NCBI GenBank assembly: GCA_025345505.1
Contig: JANVCC010000146.1
Coordinates: 4,319,163-4,383,162 of the forward strand
DNA length: 64,000 nucleotides
Reading direction: 5' to 3'
Source: Todiramphus chloris collaris
Lineage: Eukaryota > Chordata > Aves > Coraciiformes > Alcedinidae
The translations under genes were made by a program, and so were the position numbers. The notes beneath the pieces are model-generated. The model was not told the DNA's origin. It was given only the letters and a program-made list of their open reading frames with translations, and did no database searches. Positions within the stretch are counted from its first letter, which is position 1. Each line of letters opens with the position of its first letter. Shown here piece by piece: positions 1 to 14,700 of this stretch.

Positions 1-3000
1 CACTGAACTAGCAATACCAAAGCAGAGATACAAATATTATAGAAAATACAGCATCCATATGAAGAATGTTTCACGTACCCACGACCCTGAATAAATACAC
101 TAAGTCCCTTGACCTTTCCTATACATACACACGTCAGACAAATATGTACACGCTGCTCTTTAAAATCTGATATTTATTATTTCTCACATCAAAGCCTAAA
201 TGCACATGGACAGATTCTCATGGAATATGAGCATGCATTAAGCACGAGGCAGGGGAAAAAGACATTAAAGCTGCCTGTCCTACAGGCCTCGGGTAATAAT
301 ACCTGAAAATAGTGGATGCTTTTGTATATGAAATTTCCCAAATAATAACACTTAAAAATCAGATGTGCAAATGCGCCCTTAAAGTCTATTAGGACACCAC
401 CTTCATAATCTGGACATTGGGATTCAGAGTTAGTGTCTTCAGAGGAAAACCAATGGCTTTCCAAAGTGCACGAGGTCAGAGTACTACGCTGTGCTACAAA
501 CTGAACTATCTGGGGAAAACCAACGCAGCATTCAAACAAGAATACACTCTAAAAATGCAAGCGTGTTTCCTTCTAAAAGGCTGTTTTCAAGCAGTGTGAT
601 GCATTCCTTTCAGACCAAAACCTTGCCCCTTTTCTCAGAACAGCTGTGAATGCATTCAGTTGATTCTAAATTCTCTGTGATCAGATAAATAGTTACAGTT
701 AGAAACTCCTAACAAAACCAAATCAGAACACACTCCAGAATGGCCAAGGGAAAGTTTCATTTGCCTCCGCAAGGCTCCTGTGCGTAATGACAGAAAGGAG
801 ATCATTTTTAGGACAGAAGTCCGAAATCACTACCAAAACCCTGAGTTATGGAAAAGAAGCAGCTGTACTGTAACCCAGCACCCACTGTACCCAGGAATCA
901 TGGAAGAACATGTGGAGAAATCTACTGTTGTGACTAGTGCAGCAGGAAAGGGTTTCATTTAGTTGCCTTCCCACATCAATGTGCTGGAGACGGCGTCAGG
1001 AAATCCCACAGCAGCCACCTGATTTATCTATGTGGATATTTCCAAAGTCTTCTCCACGGTTCCATGTTTCTACTGGATCAAGCCTTTGAATGCAGATGGT
1101 GCTCCATGGAGAGGTGGACTCATTTATGTTCTCTCAGTTAAGAAGCCACAGCACAAAAATGGCTGAGTGATATCAGTTTAGAGGGAGCAGGAATCTGGGC
1201 CTTCTCCAGCTTTGTGAAGACAAGTGGAAGCCATGTGCAATTTCCTACAGCCATCCAGAGAGAGCAGGAGCTGAAAGGTGACTTCCCCACCCATGTGGAG
1301 GAGATTAAAGCCTGCTGAGAACTTCCCTCAGCCAAATGTTCGGGCTCCCTGCTCTGTAGTCATTTCTGCAGCCTTCTCTATATTTGAAACATGAGCAAGT
1401 TATTGCTGGCATACGACAAAGCTGGCAAAGTGTCATCCCATGATTCAGCATATCAAGAAGTAAGATAGCATAATGAATCATTGTGCAAAAGGTTGTGCAA
1501 CATGGACTGAAACAGTCCATACGAAAGCACTGTTGTATTGGAATGGAAATGGCTTTTTCATGGAAGATACCCATCTGCCAAAAACAACGTTGTATAACTA
1601 ATGTTTTATGAGTAGATGATCCAGAGGCAGATAGAGGCACCAATGGTAGGACTTCGCCTACTGTGACACAGACATATGAGAAGATAACTTGGTTTGCCAG
1701 GATGATTTGTTTACAATTGTAACATCTGGTACAGAAGGTTTGAAAGAGATTCGTGAATTGGAAAGCAGAGAAAAGAAGTCCTGCATCCGATTAAACTGTG
1801 CTGTGATTTGGAGATAATCCATTGGAGTCAATGGAGATAACCTGGCACAAAACCATCCTCGATGCAAGGAGAAAGAGAGCCAAAGAGCATCCATGTACAG
1901 AGCTTTACTGCATTTCTTTATCCAGCCCATGGGGAAGTCTGCAGTACCTCAGGCTACTTCAGCTATTTCCATCACACAGCTGTCTCCCCCCCACCCCCCA
2001 TGGCATTGCCTAACAGCCCCCATCCCTGTTAATTCTTCCCCAAGTGCTCTGACAAGGTCACCTCATAAGGGAGCACACTTTCTGTCTGTTACTGTCCCTC
2101 CATCTGCCTTTGGAATGCTTCTCCAGTTTGCTAACTGGTTAGGATGAGCTAGTCTACATCAGAAAAGCATCTTCACACTCTTCTTCCCAGTCTTTCCTCC
2201 TTTCTGGCAAAAAGAAAGCATCATTCCTAAGTGAAAAGCTCCAAAAGCCTCTTTTCTTTTACAATTTAAAAACACCATCCAGCCTTTACAAACATGACTC
2301 GATAGGGTCTTTCTGTTGAAAGAACTGATATCCTGGGAAAGAAAAAACTTCTATTTCAGGATTTTTCAGCTTGCCTTAGGTTCATGGACTACTATGAAGA
2401 AATCTGGCAAAGATGAGTAAGAAAAGCAAGTTCACATATCCCATAAGGCTGCTCATTTGAGGGGCACTTCTAAAGGGGCAGCACTTCCTCTGGAAAAATA
2501 AGAGAAAAATTGAAAGGCACCAGGCTTCCTTTTTAAGTATCATCTGTGAACGCGTGTGGCACAACCACCAAGCATCACGATCCTGTTCTGATCTCGGGCA
2601 CAAGCTCTGCCCTCGCCAGCAGCTGCACACCCCGGGGACCGAGACCAGTGGCTCCTTTTGTGGAAAAGCCACCAGCCTCCTGTCAGATGGTGACGGTGAC
2701 TGTCCCTGGCCATGCTTCCCACGATGAGCCGAAGTGAAAAACTTCTGCAAACCATCAGCCGAATCGTACACTCCTGCATCCTTCAGGCATCCTGTCCCCA
2801 TCCTCTACTTCTTCTAATTCAGATAATTGGTTTTAATGCTCTGATTACCTTCTGTTTTCCCTGCCTGTGCTCCCTCTTTGCTTCAGCTTCTTCCCTCCTT
2901 CCTTGCCCAAAGAGCTGTTTTGTCACCATTTTTCATACTTTATTTTCCTTTTATAGCTGTTGACTGCCTCGGATACTGTTACTCCTATTTAATAAAGATG

Positions 3001-3129
3001 GGAGACACAGGCAGCAAGGGCACACTGGTGGAAATAATATAAATAGATCAAACTTTCACCCTACACACCTCAAATTCTGGGAACCTAGAAGTGAGGCAGT
3101 AGTTAAGAGCCTCAGACACTTGTATTGGC

Positions 3130-3420
3130 AAACTCGTCTTTCATAAGCATGCAATTTAGATTTAATAATATGCTTAATGAATGGTAATTAAAAACAAATT
3201 GCAATTAAAACACTATTTAATGAGGTTTAACAGTGATGTGATAGATATGTATCTATCACCAAGTTCAACTTCAATAAATATTTTCTTAATAAACTGGCAT
3301 TTAATTAGTATGGGAAAAATGTTGCTGTTAAATCTAAATTAAATTAAAATATACTTAGGGCACTTACCCACTTAATAGTATGTGTTAATGAAAAATATTT
3401 AAAAGGCTTGTTCTTTCATT
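3130..3420. promoter_or_regulatory. Candidate conserved non-coding element (TAAT-rich)
   Basis: The block is dense in TAAT, ATTA and AATTAAA words (homeodomain-type cores) and contains an exact inverted pair of GATA-type sites at 3,238-3,259. No open frame of note runs through it. Many vertebrate developmental enhancers have this composition, but plain AT-rich DNA does too. The regulatory reading is therefore inference from composition only, since conservation cannot be judged from one sequence. Confidence 0.25.
3238..3259. repeat. Short palindrome with paired GATA motifs
   Basis: Arms GTGATAGATA and TATCTATCAC are exact reverse complements of 10 bp, separated by TG. Each arm carries GATA words of the kind bound by GATA-family zinc-finger factors. 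It sits inside the TAAT-rich block. It may be a paired factor-binding site or a chance palindrome in AT-rich DNA. Confidence 0.55.
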
Positions 3421-6400
3421 TTTTTTAAGGGCAATGGTTACAAGAATTACATAAAAGGAATCTGATTGCAGTACAGAAAGGCGTGAGCCAGCCTTACACG
3501 TAAACACTTCTTTGATTTAAGAGTTTCCCAACCCATAATATCTACACTATGACACCTGTAAATGAACAAAGCACCCGGCTAGAATTTGAAGTTTGAGATT
3601 TAAAATGCAACCGTTTACAAAGTCATACTCCAAACTCCCACTGCCCCTCTCCCACTAACCTTTCCATGTCATTTTATGATCCCATTATCATAAGTATCTG
3701 AGCACCTGCCAACATTTTTAAATAGAAATAAAGTGTTTCCCTTCTTTCAGCAGATGTAAAGTTTGAATATTTCATAGATCTTTATTTGTTTAGTGGGAGA
3801 GGGCAGGAGAAGTTTAGCATTTTGAGCTTAGCATATGTCAACTATTTTGTTTGAAACTGAGGTTTGTGAAATCTTTACTTCTCATAAAAGGTATTGCAGT
3901 AGCTTAAGCCCTGATCCTATCTGTCTCCTGTGCTCCCAAGACTCCTTATAGTTGCTGATACTTTAATTGCTCCAGCACTCATTATGACTTGGACTAAATT
4001 CAAATAAAACATTTTGTAGTGAAAAATAGCTTTTAGGAGAACACAAAATTGTTGCAGAAAACTTGAAGCCTTTAGCATTTTTGATCAACTGGTTGGGACT
4101 GGGAAGGATTCATTTTGAGAGAGCCTGTGGAAACACAAAATAAAATCTGCAGAAATACTTTGTAATTCCCTTTTTTACACCCTTCTTTACTGAAGATTTC
4201 AGGAGAGAAACTGGAAAAAACCCAAACCAAAATGTTTTCCTCGCAGACCAGGACGACAACTCCTGTGTCTTCACAGTGCCTACCACAAGGGGTCTGTTTC
4301 ACAAGAAGGACGTTAACAGTAAGTCAGATTTACAATATAAATGCAAACGGTTCCCTCAGGCAAATAAATGACTTCTCAATGTTTCACTCTGCAGAAATGT
4401 TGCACATAATGACACCGCTGCACAGCAACATATGTCGCATATACAGGTATGTTTTCTACTATTGCTGACAGTAACACACCTATTTGCAGACAGATACAAG
4501 CTTATAAGAAAAAATGGCACAACTTCAAAGGTTATTTAAATTAAGAAGAAAAATGCATTGGAACAATATTTGCCACGAGTTCACTATGTTCTCCTTTTCT
4601 TTGCAAGTGGAAAAGACTTACAGGAACTAGACACTAAAGATACAATTTTAGCCCTTAGCACTGTTCCTCTTGAAGACAACCTCAAGAACAGGAGATGATA
4701 ATCATAAACCTGGTCTCTCTGGATAGCTTCCCACTTAATCCCACCAGCAGCTGCTTGGCTCAAACCTCTTCTTTTCCTTAGGTATCACAAACAGACTAGC
4801 ATGAGGACTGCTAGTTTTAAATTTCAGTTATTTTCTGTTGGCCTTAAAGTGCCAATCTTTGTTTAAAGCAATTGAACCAACACTGCACAACCTTATTTTA
4901 TAAAGCAAAAGAACCAGACACAGAGAAGAGGTGACAGATAAGCGATGTGAGAATAAGTTACCAAATATAGCATATGATATTATGCCCCATGCAAACAGAG
5001 AGCAATAGTGTACATACCCAGCCAGCTCCTGATTGATCCTGGAAGCTCGGTTCTATCAGTTGCAGAATGTGAAGGATATTTTCCTGGCATGTTCCAGCTT
5101 CAGATATGATGCGGATAACACTTAGCATTAAATAATGCTCCTACGATTCCAGTTTTCAAGCATTTCACAATCCTCTGCTAAATGTGACATCCTGGATGAA
5201 ACAAATGACTTGATTAAGGACTTATTAACATAGAAACAGAACTGACTTCATGAATGATGACAGGTCCTACTGTACATGTCACACTGCATCAGGGCTGAAA
5301 GCAAAGATATTGTCCTTACTTCAGAAAAATGTCTGAGTGAGGGAAGTGAGGGAGTTAGTGAGGGAAATACCCACTCTGCAGCAGTAGGCACAGGGAGAGC
5401 CTGGTTCCAGCAGGCAGAACAGGAATTCATATCCAGTGTCTCCCAGTGCACAGTGGTGTCTGTTGTATATCTTACCACACTCCTACTGGGATGGAACAAA
5501 AACCATTTAACTTCAATACAACGTCAGGGCATCCTACAAAATTAATAGTTAAGCTGCTGTCCTCTGAAGAAGACAATCTTCCTCCACTTTCTCCATCTAA
5601 ACTCCATTAGAAAGAGACAACAGGGACCTTGGAAAGATGACTTATGATCTGGATTATTGGGAAATGATGGAAATGCCCCAGTATTGCACCTGGTTTTGAT
5701 GCCAAGACCCCAGCTAAAGTACAACCCACAGCTCGGTTTTGCCTTGTCCACAGCATAGCTAGACATCTCATGAAAGATCCCAGTCACAGACAAACTGTGG
5801 AGCTGCCCTCTGAAAAGCCCAAGGAAAATATGTAGGGTTTGAGCTATGTCAGGAGGTACTGATGGTGGTTGAGATGAAAATGGGATTCAATCAGATTTGT
5901 CTTTCTAATCACTTGAAAGCTTTCAAAAATTCCACTTAAGATGCAAGTAAAGAAAAAGAACATGGAAAACAGAATGAGAAGCTATGAAAAATAATTTGTT
6001 TAGGGTTGACTAGACTGTGCCAAGCTTGCTGGTCATTCTGAGCCAGGAGAGCTAATGCTCTTACCAAGGGGAGAGCAAACTACCACTTCTGATGCCACCA
6101 AAGATCTAAATAGTCAGGAACTATCCCTCCTCCCTCAAGTATTTTCCACTAAAAATGGCAGAGAGGTGCTGATTAAAGAAAGACAGTGCTTTAACACTCT
6201 CAGCTTGTGGCTAGCAGTCTGGCATCTCTGGTGATGCTCAGCTGAGGCTGAGACAAACAGGAGGCCTATGCCAAGTTGTTTTGCAGTCAGTGGCCTGTTG
6301 CCAGAGTGTCATTTTTCACAGAAAGGACACAATACCAAGCAATCTGGCTGAGAATGAATAAAAATGTCATCTGTGCTCGCTCCACTTCAAGGGCTCCCGC

Positions 6401-8447
6401 AGTATTGTTCTCCTCGCGTGCAGTACAATTCCAATTGATCCCACAGACGCATCAAAAGATGCTTCTTAGGGACCTGTTGGTCAGTCTGCCAACCTTGACA
6501 AGGAACTCACATTGAACTATAACATTTTACAGCAGTGATAAAAAAGGGTTCATTTCTTTCATGAGCTAGCTGGGTACGGTTTATTTTTTGCCTACTGGAA
6601 ATTTGTGTCTTCTTTCACCCAGAAAAAAAGCACAAGAATTAGACAATGAGACAGCATGGAAAAGAAATATGCTTAGCAGAAATAGCAAACCATCAGATTT
6701 GCACATTGCTGAAGATACAAAAGGAACGATGATTGAGAAAAGGCTGCAAAGCCAAAAAAGCACTGACAAGATTTATCTGCCATCTGCAAAAAAGAAAGGA
6801 GCAAACAGAAATAAACACACGTGTGAGAAGGCAAGAGGAATGCACGGTGGTTTATTCTCACGGGGGACCTTTCACTGGCTGCACTCTATAAAGACTTCAC
6901 TGGTACAGAGACATGGATTTTGAAAGAGAGTATATGGAATTTCTGTCCTCAGTAACCACGGCTGAGCATGCCCAGCAAGACAGCCTCATCCTAGGCACTA
7001 ACCCAGAAGAAGCAGACGAGGTACCCAAGGACCATCAGAATCACAGCTGGCTTTGCTGTGTTTCCCTAGAGAGAGGTGTCCATGTTTGACTGGCCATTTG
7101 CAAACCACCTGCACGTGCTGTTAGGACATAAATTTGCAATAGTCAGTTGTGCAAGGTAAAGAGGATCTGGTTAGACTGAATTCAAAATCCTAAGCGCTTC
7201 TCGAGAGTTGTTCATCCTCCTCATCTCCTAAGGACAGCATTAGAGGTACTGAGTAACATGCAAAAAATCCCAGACAAACAGGCTGTACCAGTGGTACTAA
7301 TGGGAAAGAGTGCTAGGGAGATGGGGAAAAAGTAAAGCTCCCTTTGCCATCTCAGTGTGTTCCTGCCAACAGCTACTGATATGATCTGATTCTAAATGCA
7401 ACCCTCAAGACTAGATTTTCATGCTTGGAGAGAGATGAAGAACAGCTTACAACAGGTCTCCATAACCATCATAATGAAGAAACTGTAAATATCAGATATG
7501 GCAAAACACAAGCTGGCAAGAGAGGACAGCACACGTTCCTCACCTTCTGCTGCACAGGGAACAGAGGTGCTGGATATTCAAAATCAGGAGCTTTTTTTTT
7601 TCCCCTCATTTCCCATGAGAAGTTTCTGCACTCTCACTGGTGAGTGAAACGTGCTCTGACAGGCAACTCCTTGAGTTCATAAATAAATCTGTGTCTTGAA
7701 AAAAAAAAATAATATAAACAGAGAATCCCATAGAAGACCTCTGAGTTTTGAAAGTTGAAGAATGACCAGTGACTCAAAGAATAACAACAAACAGCACTGG
7801 ATGTTGGGTTTTTTCTCCCAACCCCCGAACCAGAAGGTTCTCTCCTGAATGTTACTTGATAATGCTTGCCTCCAAAAAAGTCGCCAGTAGAGATTCCCCC
7901 ACCTGCCACAGCCACTAGCATCAGAAGTCATGTGAATGGGAGCTGCAGGGAAGGCACCCCAGCTATAACAGCGCTCAACACCTGCTCTGTGACCTGAAGG
8001 TTCACCTGGCTGTGAACCCATGAGAGGAAGGCAATGGCTTTATACAGCCTGGTCTGCCACCCCACCTGGCACCAGGCACTGTCCCACCTGGAGAGGAAGG
8101 GCAGGGCTGACAGCACCACACAAGTCAGCATCAAGGTGACAGGCACACACCATCCATGTGATACATCACTTAAAAAGGAGCTGCAGAAGGAAGTTACCAT
8201 CAAGTTTCCATTCCAAAGCACTAAAATCTTACATTTGCGTATTAAATTTCAGCTGGGGCCCCAGGCAATCGAACAGAACACCAGCCTAGTGCATTTTGCT
8301 TTGCTTACTGCTACTGCTGCACAGCCATAACTTACGGAAAGCAACTGCAAAGCCTAGGACTTCAACCTTGGCTACCCAGCCTTGCACCTCTGGCTGTCAA
8401 GGGAAAGCTGACATCACATTTCAGGCTTGGGGTTTGGATGTTTGGAT

Positions 8448-8717
8448 TCCTTTCCTTTTCCCTTTCCTTTTCCCTTTTCCCCTTCCCCTTTTCCCTTTCC
8501 TTTTCCCCTTTCCTTTTCCCCTTCCTCTTTTCCCTTTCCTTTTCCCCTTTCCTTTTCCCCTTTCCTTTTCCCATTTCCTTTTCCCCTTTTCTTTTCCCCT
8601 TTCCTTTTCCCTTTCCTTTTCCCTTTCCTTTTCCCTTTCCTCTTCCCTTTCCTCTTCCCTTCTCTTCTCTTCTCTTCTCTTCTCTTCTCTTCTCTTCTCT
8701 TCTCTTCTCTTCTCTTC
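8448..8717. repeat. Compound polypyrimidine microsatellite
   Basis: The plus strand is almost pure C and T. The first part, to about 8,658, is an irregular TTTTCCC / CCTTTCC array. The second part, to about 8,716, is a regular (TTCTC)n array of roughly eleven or twelve units. Open frames on both strands are artefacts of the repeat: Phe/Pro/Leu/Ser-rich on plus, Lys/Gly/Glu/Arg-rich on minus. The tract runs into TTCGCAG at its 3' side, which resembles a splice acceptor by accident of composition. Such homopurine-homopyrimidine tracts are usually length-variable and can adopt triplex structure. Confidence 0.95.
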
Positions 8718-11700
8718 GCAGTATGTGACTGTGGAAGAAAAGAAGAATAGCGTATCCTCTGTTTAAGAGCCCCTGATTCAAAGGCCAGCTAAGACAATGG
8801 CAGGATTCTCAGGTATTTTGTAGGCATTTCATACTAACCCCATGAGTCCGACTGGAAAGCTAGTGCTCTCAGGGGCCTGGCTGGGAATCTGTGCTCACCC
8901 TGCTCACCAGGGCTTTCACGCACAGAAGCGTGACACCCTGCACGTGTCGGCACCGTGGCAGCACCGAGAATGCCCCTGGCAGCCTGGAGTTCAGCCCCAC
9001 AGCCCCACTGAGCCATGCCCACAAGGAGATGGGTGCTGTGTTAGGGCTCTGCTGCAAAATGGGGTCTGAGATGACAAAACCTGTTGCAGTTGTAGTTCCT
9101 ACTTTTTGTCAATCGTTTTAGACAGTACAGACTTGAAAGCCCCGATCCTCTCTCATGTGGTGTTTCCGTAATGCTCAGCACAGTGAGGAAGGATGAATTT
9201 TCTAACAAGTTCAATAAAAATCTGATTCCCCATCAGCCAGGCTTCAGGGGCTCAAGGAACTGCCAGCACTAAGTGCTCAAAACCTGTCAGAAAGGCTTGA
9301 AATTGGCTTGAAAATCATGAAAAAATAATAAGACGTGTAGGGGACTGTGTTTAGATTTTGGAGCCTAGAACATAATAAACCACATCATGTTTCACACTCT
9401 CTTCCACCCCAACCGTGAAGACTAGAAACATGTGAGTTTGCACCTCTATAAAGAAGAAATGTGCTGGAGTTTATTCTTTGTATACTAAAAGTGAGAGACC
9501 AAAGAAATAGCAAGATTACCAGAGCTCAGGCTTTAGGAGAACGCCCCCAAGTTTTCCGTGAGTGGAAAGATTCACAGTAACGTTACCAACCTTGATACCT
9601 TCGCACTCTTCCTCCAAGGCCAACAGTCTCCACTTGCAGCTGAGGTCCTTCCCTCAGGTGGTGCTCCAGAAAAAGTGCTAAAAAGTGTCAAGGAGAGATC
9701 AATAAGCTTGTAAAATACGTAGTAAACAAGCAGGCTAACACCAGCCAGCTGCTGTTGCAACCCCCAAAATTAAATGGGATAATGAATACATTAGCCATTC
9801 TTCAAGCATTTGCTGATTCCAAAGGTCTACTCCTGCCAGTCAAAAGCAGAAATAGCACATCTCAAACAAACACCAGGAGCAGCACTTGCTGGAATCAAGC
9901 AGCAAGAGAGCAAAGAGCTAAAAGCGCAGACGAGAATGCACACATGCCTGAAAAGTTCAACATGGGATTAAATATTTTGCTGGACTGCGACCAGATGAAT
10001 TCCATAGTTAGTTTATTGTTATCATTACTACAATCATCATTCCTACTGAACGGAGAACAAGCCCGTGTTCAGGCTGGCCAACCTTCTTCACAACAACCTT
10101 TTCATGCAGGTTATCCAGAATATACTGGCGTTTACACGTTCCAAGGTAGAGATTCAGAAGAGCAAGATCAGTGACTATCCAATTAGTTATGAGAGAGCAG
10201 AGCAGGTCTGCCTGCTATTTTGCACCCCAGAAATGGTTTTGATCATACACCATACCTTAAGAAAATGGTGCTAAACACTGAACGATGGAGCAGAATGTGC
10301 AACCAGTAAACACCAGCAGGAATACGCGGATAGGCAGAGCAGCAGAATGGGGGGAGTTGAGGCATTCCTATCTTTGTTTTTAAACACAATGTTCCTGCTG
10401 TAAAGAGCTGGTTAAGACCAGATGTTGACATTCAAACCTCTTTTTTTTCACATGTATTTAAAATACTAATACTGGATAATATTACAGAAGACAAGAGGGT
10501 AGTGCTACTTTAGAGAGATTTATTCTTTACTTCTTTAAAACTGACGGGCGTTTCAGATGTTCAGGAACTGTGACTGTAACACATCTGTATTTTTATTTAA
10601 TTACCTTTTTCCTAAATGAGATTACAGAATGGCATGTGGTGTCTTTCAAAGGCAACACCTGTAGTCAGAATTAGAAGCTTCACAACTACCAGTGCTGAAG
10701 TTCCCAGGGGCTGGGGAGGTGGTGGGGAATTGTTCAGTTCAGGCTCAGGGAAAGCTGGCAACCTCATCAGCAGCGTTATCGAGGCCTCTCCAGATCTGAA
10801 TAGCTTTCCTGCCTGCACATTTTTATATGTACGTATATGTATTTATTTATTCATTTTATTTTAAGGCTAGCTCCAACAGGAAAAAAGTAATAGAACAGTG
10901 AGAATTTCCTGTGACAGTATAACCAGAAAGGAAAAAAAAAAAAAAAAAGCCCATTAAATAAAATAAACCTAGACAAAGCCTTATGTAAAACTGAAATAAG
11001 GCCGAGATGCCCCAGGTGCAACATGGGTCAACTGTCCTTCTTACAGCTCAGCGCTGGAAATGTGCCCAGCTTTTGTGAAAGGTCCCAAAGCCACGGCAGA
11101 AGGCTCAAGATGTTGACTGGCCTTGGGCTACACACTTGGCTGCTGCAAGGCAGCGACCTTTGTTCCTGACACGGGGCTGGATCATTATTTTTTTGGTTTT
11201 CAGAGTTCTTCCTTCTCACAGGAAAAAGAACTGCTCAGCAGTTGGGGTTTGCAGCCTGACATTTTGGCATCTGATTTTTTTTTTCTTTCCCAAACAAAAC
11301 TCTATTTAGGAAATGGCTTTAAGCCCATTGTTCATACTGGTTTCACATGGCCAGCAGATTCTGGAGGCAGTAGGCTGAAGTATAACTGCAGAGCAAGCTG
11401 CAAAGCCTTCTCAGACTGCATTTGATCCTACCCTGCACAGGCCAGGACCAGAAAAAAGGCACTGTAGGCTCCATGAACAATGACAGGTTTCTGCAGTGAA
11501 CACCCCAACAAGATTAAGAGAGTGGAATCAGATGTGGTCCCGTGATGTTGATCTGTCTCCTCTCATAAACAAACTCCAGCTCATTTTCTGCAAGTCCCCC
11601 AAACTATCTACCAACTGGCAATGATTTCTGAACAGAGTAGACAGAAGATCCAGAAGTGGAATTGTAGAATGCTGGTCCCATCACTTGCCATCCTGCTTTT

Positions 11701-14700
11701 TAAGCCTTTTACCTTCACTTTAACGGCTGATGGAGCAGCGAAAGGGCCAGTGAAGTGCCATGGAGTAGGGAGGGGAATCCACTCCTCTACATTTTTCCAG
11801 AAGCAAGTAAACCCCACTGACTTTCTCCAGGATCAGTGCTTATTCTGTGTCATAGGGGTAGCAACAGACCAGTGACGAGGGACACGTGGTGCTAGCAATG
11901 CTTGCTTTTTAAATTATTCTTTTGTATTACCATAGCACCTGTGGGTTCCCTTTGTGGGACAGTAACCTGCAGTGACAGACACCACGCAAAGCCAGCACAA
12001 ACAGATGGTTCTTGAACCAGGAGGTCCTTGCTCCAAGCCAAAAGCTGACAGATGATGTTACAGACAAGGGAAGGCCACGGAAACCACCGAAGTTCACAGA
12101 GTCATCGCAGAACTCAGCACACCAACAGCTTCACTGCTGTGAAGGCTGCACAGCCATCTCAGAAAAGGAGTTCTAAAAAGCACCTAGGAGGAGAATAATG
12201 AAGGTGCCTTAAGAGCACAGGAAAACACAAAAGGGTGCTTTCCAATCTTAAAAACTGGGCAACAGAGAGTGGCACAGGGGGCTGATCACCAGCCAAAACT
12301 GACAACTTAACCACAAAAGAAAAATACTATATAGGGTGGCGAAAGGCCACGAAAGGCCCTGAGAGAAAAGACAAGCAGATCATGCTAGATATGATCAAGA
12401 GCAGAGACTTCCAAAAGAGACACAGCAGGAAAGGAGTGACAGGCAGGTGAAGCAAATGATCTTTTTTTTTGCAGCATAAAGAACACACATCAACAGCGTG
12501 AGATTGGATTTGCCAAGGCCAGAATTAGCAACGTTGTAGTAGTGACTGAGGAGCACGACAGGGACAGCCTGAGCAAGCACATGGGCCATGAAGGGGTACA
12601 GTAGCTGCCAGCCCTGCAAGGGGACGTCAGTGAACAGCACTGAAATGAGAGACACATGAGGTGTAAGCAGGTAGGTCTCTGTGGCATCAGCATGGGGACA
12701 GAAGCTGAACTGGAGTTTGCAGAGAAAATTACCCACAGAGTGTAGAAAATAAAAGGACCAACAGTGAGTCCCTTTGAGACCCAAAGGAATTCCAGGGAAT
12801 GCTGGGCAGTGACTGTTTCTACTTCTGCTTTCTTTACATGCTGCTAAATCATTCCTTCCCGAGAGGGCTCATCTCTAGAGCTCATAAAAATATTTCCAAG
12901 AAAGTAGCCGTGTTCTTTCCACCCTTCATGCCCTCCCTTTCTAGCTGAAATCAAGCACTGGAAGACAGGACACCTTTTCCAGCAAACAGTATTTTACAGC
13001 ACAAGCCTCATCACTCCTGTCTTCTTCTCTTATTATGAGTATTTTTGTTTAAATGGGAAAAACAAACAAAGCAACACATTCCATAAGGTTTACAGCTTGC
13101 TGCTTGAGAAGTCCCTTTCATGTCAGAACCCACACAGAAACAAACCTTGTCAGGGCAAAGCGCCTGAACCCACACCCACTCTCTGCTGCCTCCCCAAGCT
13201 TCCTCCTCCTTCCCTCTTCCTAAACACTGCCTCACCCTTCAAAAAGTCCCCTGTGGAGAAAGTTCAGCTTGGGCTTTACGAAAATAAACAGGGGAGCAGT
13301 TGATGTGATTCCTCACCTGCCATCAGCCCGCTCGAGCTGGGTGCCCAAGTCTCAGCGAGACAGAGGAGGCGATGAGGAGGCTGGTGCCGAAGGCAGGTAC
13401 CATCTGTGCCAGGAGAGACGTGTTACCGTCGGCACAATTACCAACGACCTGCTGCACAGTGCTCCTAATTCTCACAACATTTTGGCAGCAGTCGCCAGGT
13501 CCAGTTCCACTTCAAAGCTGCTTCTGTGCTTTCAGAATCACGGTAAGTGCTCTCTCTAATTACTACGTGTTTCCAGTACGTTTTTAATCATCATCATTAA
13601 GGGATTGAACATAACCCACTGAGATACAGAAGCATAAACATGAGCAATAATTACTCCAACCTCTTCACTGGTCTCAGGTAATGATCACACTATATATTTA
13701 AAGCTGCTGCTAAGTTTATGATGGTCTGGTTTAGAATCACATTATCTTGGGTGTTTCTGGTAAAGGCCAACTAAAGGTTAAGGTCTGTAGAGGAAGGGAA
13801 AGAATGTTTAAAAATTATTTTAAAGGCTTTTAGTTATTTAAAGTCGATGCCTGTGACCTGTTAAGAATCACCCAAGATGAAGACATCTGCCTTATGCTAT
13901 TCCAGAGTAAACAGATCTGCTGCAGAACTGTAAGAACTTCAAGTTGGAACTTCAGCTTAATTTATGGTAGACATGCCACTGGCATTTCTCAGTGTAGAAA
14001 TGTTAGTTTTAATCAAGCTAACATAAGTGCTAGAAGTTCTTTAAACACAGCAGCCCAATGCTCACAGATGTGCTAATATTTGCCCTAGTTCTCAAGAAAC
14101 AAGTGGGAGAGGAAGGGAGAGCTTCTCATTAAGGCATGACTTTGAAAGGGCCTCTAGGGCCATCGGTCAGCATCACGCTCACCAAACGTCCCGGACAGTT
14201 TAGCTGGTTTTCCTTGAAAATCAAAGCAACGTAACAGACTCGCATTTGCCATGGACACAAGCCATGAACGCCTCAGAATGTGTATCCAACCCTGAGTTAC
14301 AATCGTTCCTCAGCAAAACTGTTTGGCTTGTTTTCATCATTGAGCTGTTTTGTTTGGGGCTTCCTTGTTTGACTACTATCTTTGTGTTGTAAAAAACCAT
14401 TTTCCCTTGTTTTTCAGTGAAATACCAGAAATGGAAGATTATTGTTGATGTGGGTTTAAAACCTGGTGATTTTTTAATTTATTTATTTTTCTTGATAAAA
14501 CATAAAAGACTTATCCAGCCACTGGAAAGTTTGAAATCAATATCATATTTGCAAAAAATACCTTCTGAAAACTTTCTGATGACCTTCCACCAGGCCTGTC
14601 CCAGTTTGTCCTAGGCTCTGACGTGGAGCTCCTGGGTGACCTTGTGACACAATTTTCTGTGCCACCATTCCCTATTTGTTGAGATAATTGGAATTCTAGT

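Larger units (their letters stand above)
1..8447. other. Unique non-coding DNA, no gene recognised
   Basis: This stretch has only short, unrelated open frames on both strands, none with a recognisable domain. It is mostly AT-rich, with moderate-GC patches around 2,540-2,740 and 7,900-8,150. No CR1, LTR or other familiar interspersed repeat was recognised by eye. A very TAAT-rich block at about 3,130-3,420 is listed separately. A small GTGAGGGA-like tandem lies near 5,333-5,363. Very old degenerate repeats, or a small exon in an unfamiliar gene, could have been missed. Confidence 0.65.

Noticed and set aside
8296-8781. Long open frames on both strands (107-156 codons)
   Set aside because: They are produced by the polypyrimidine microsatellite, where stop codons cannot occur.
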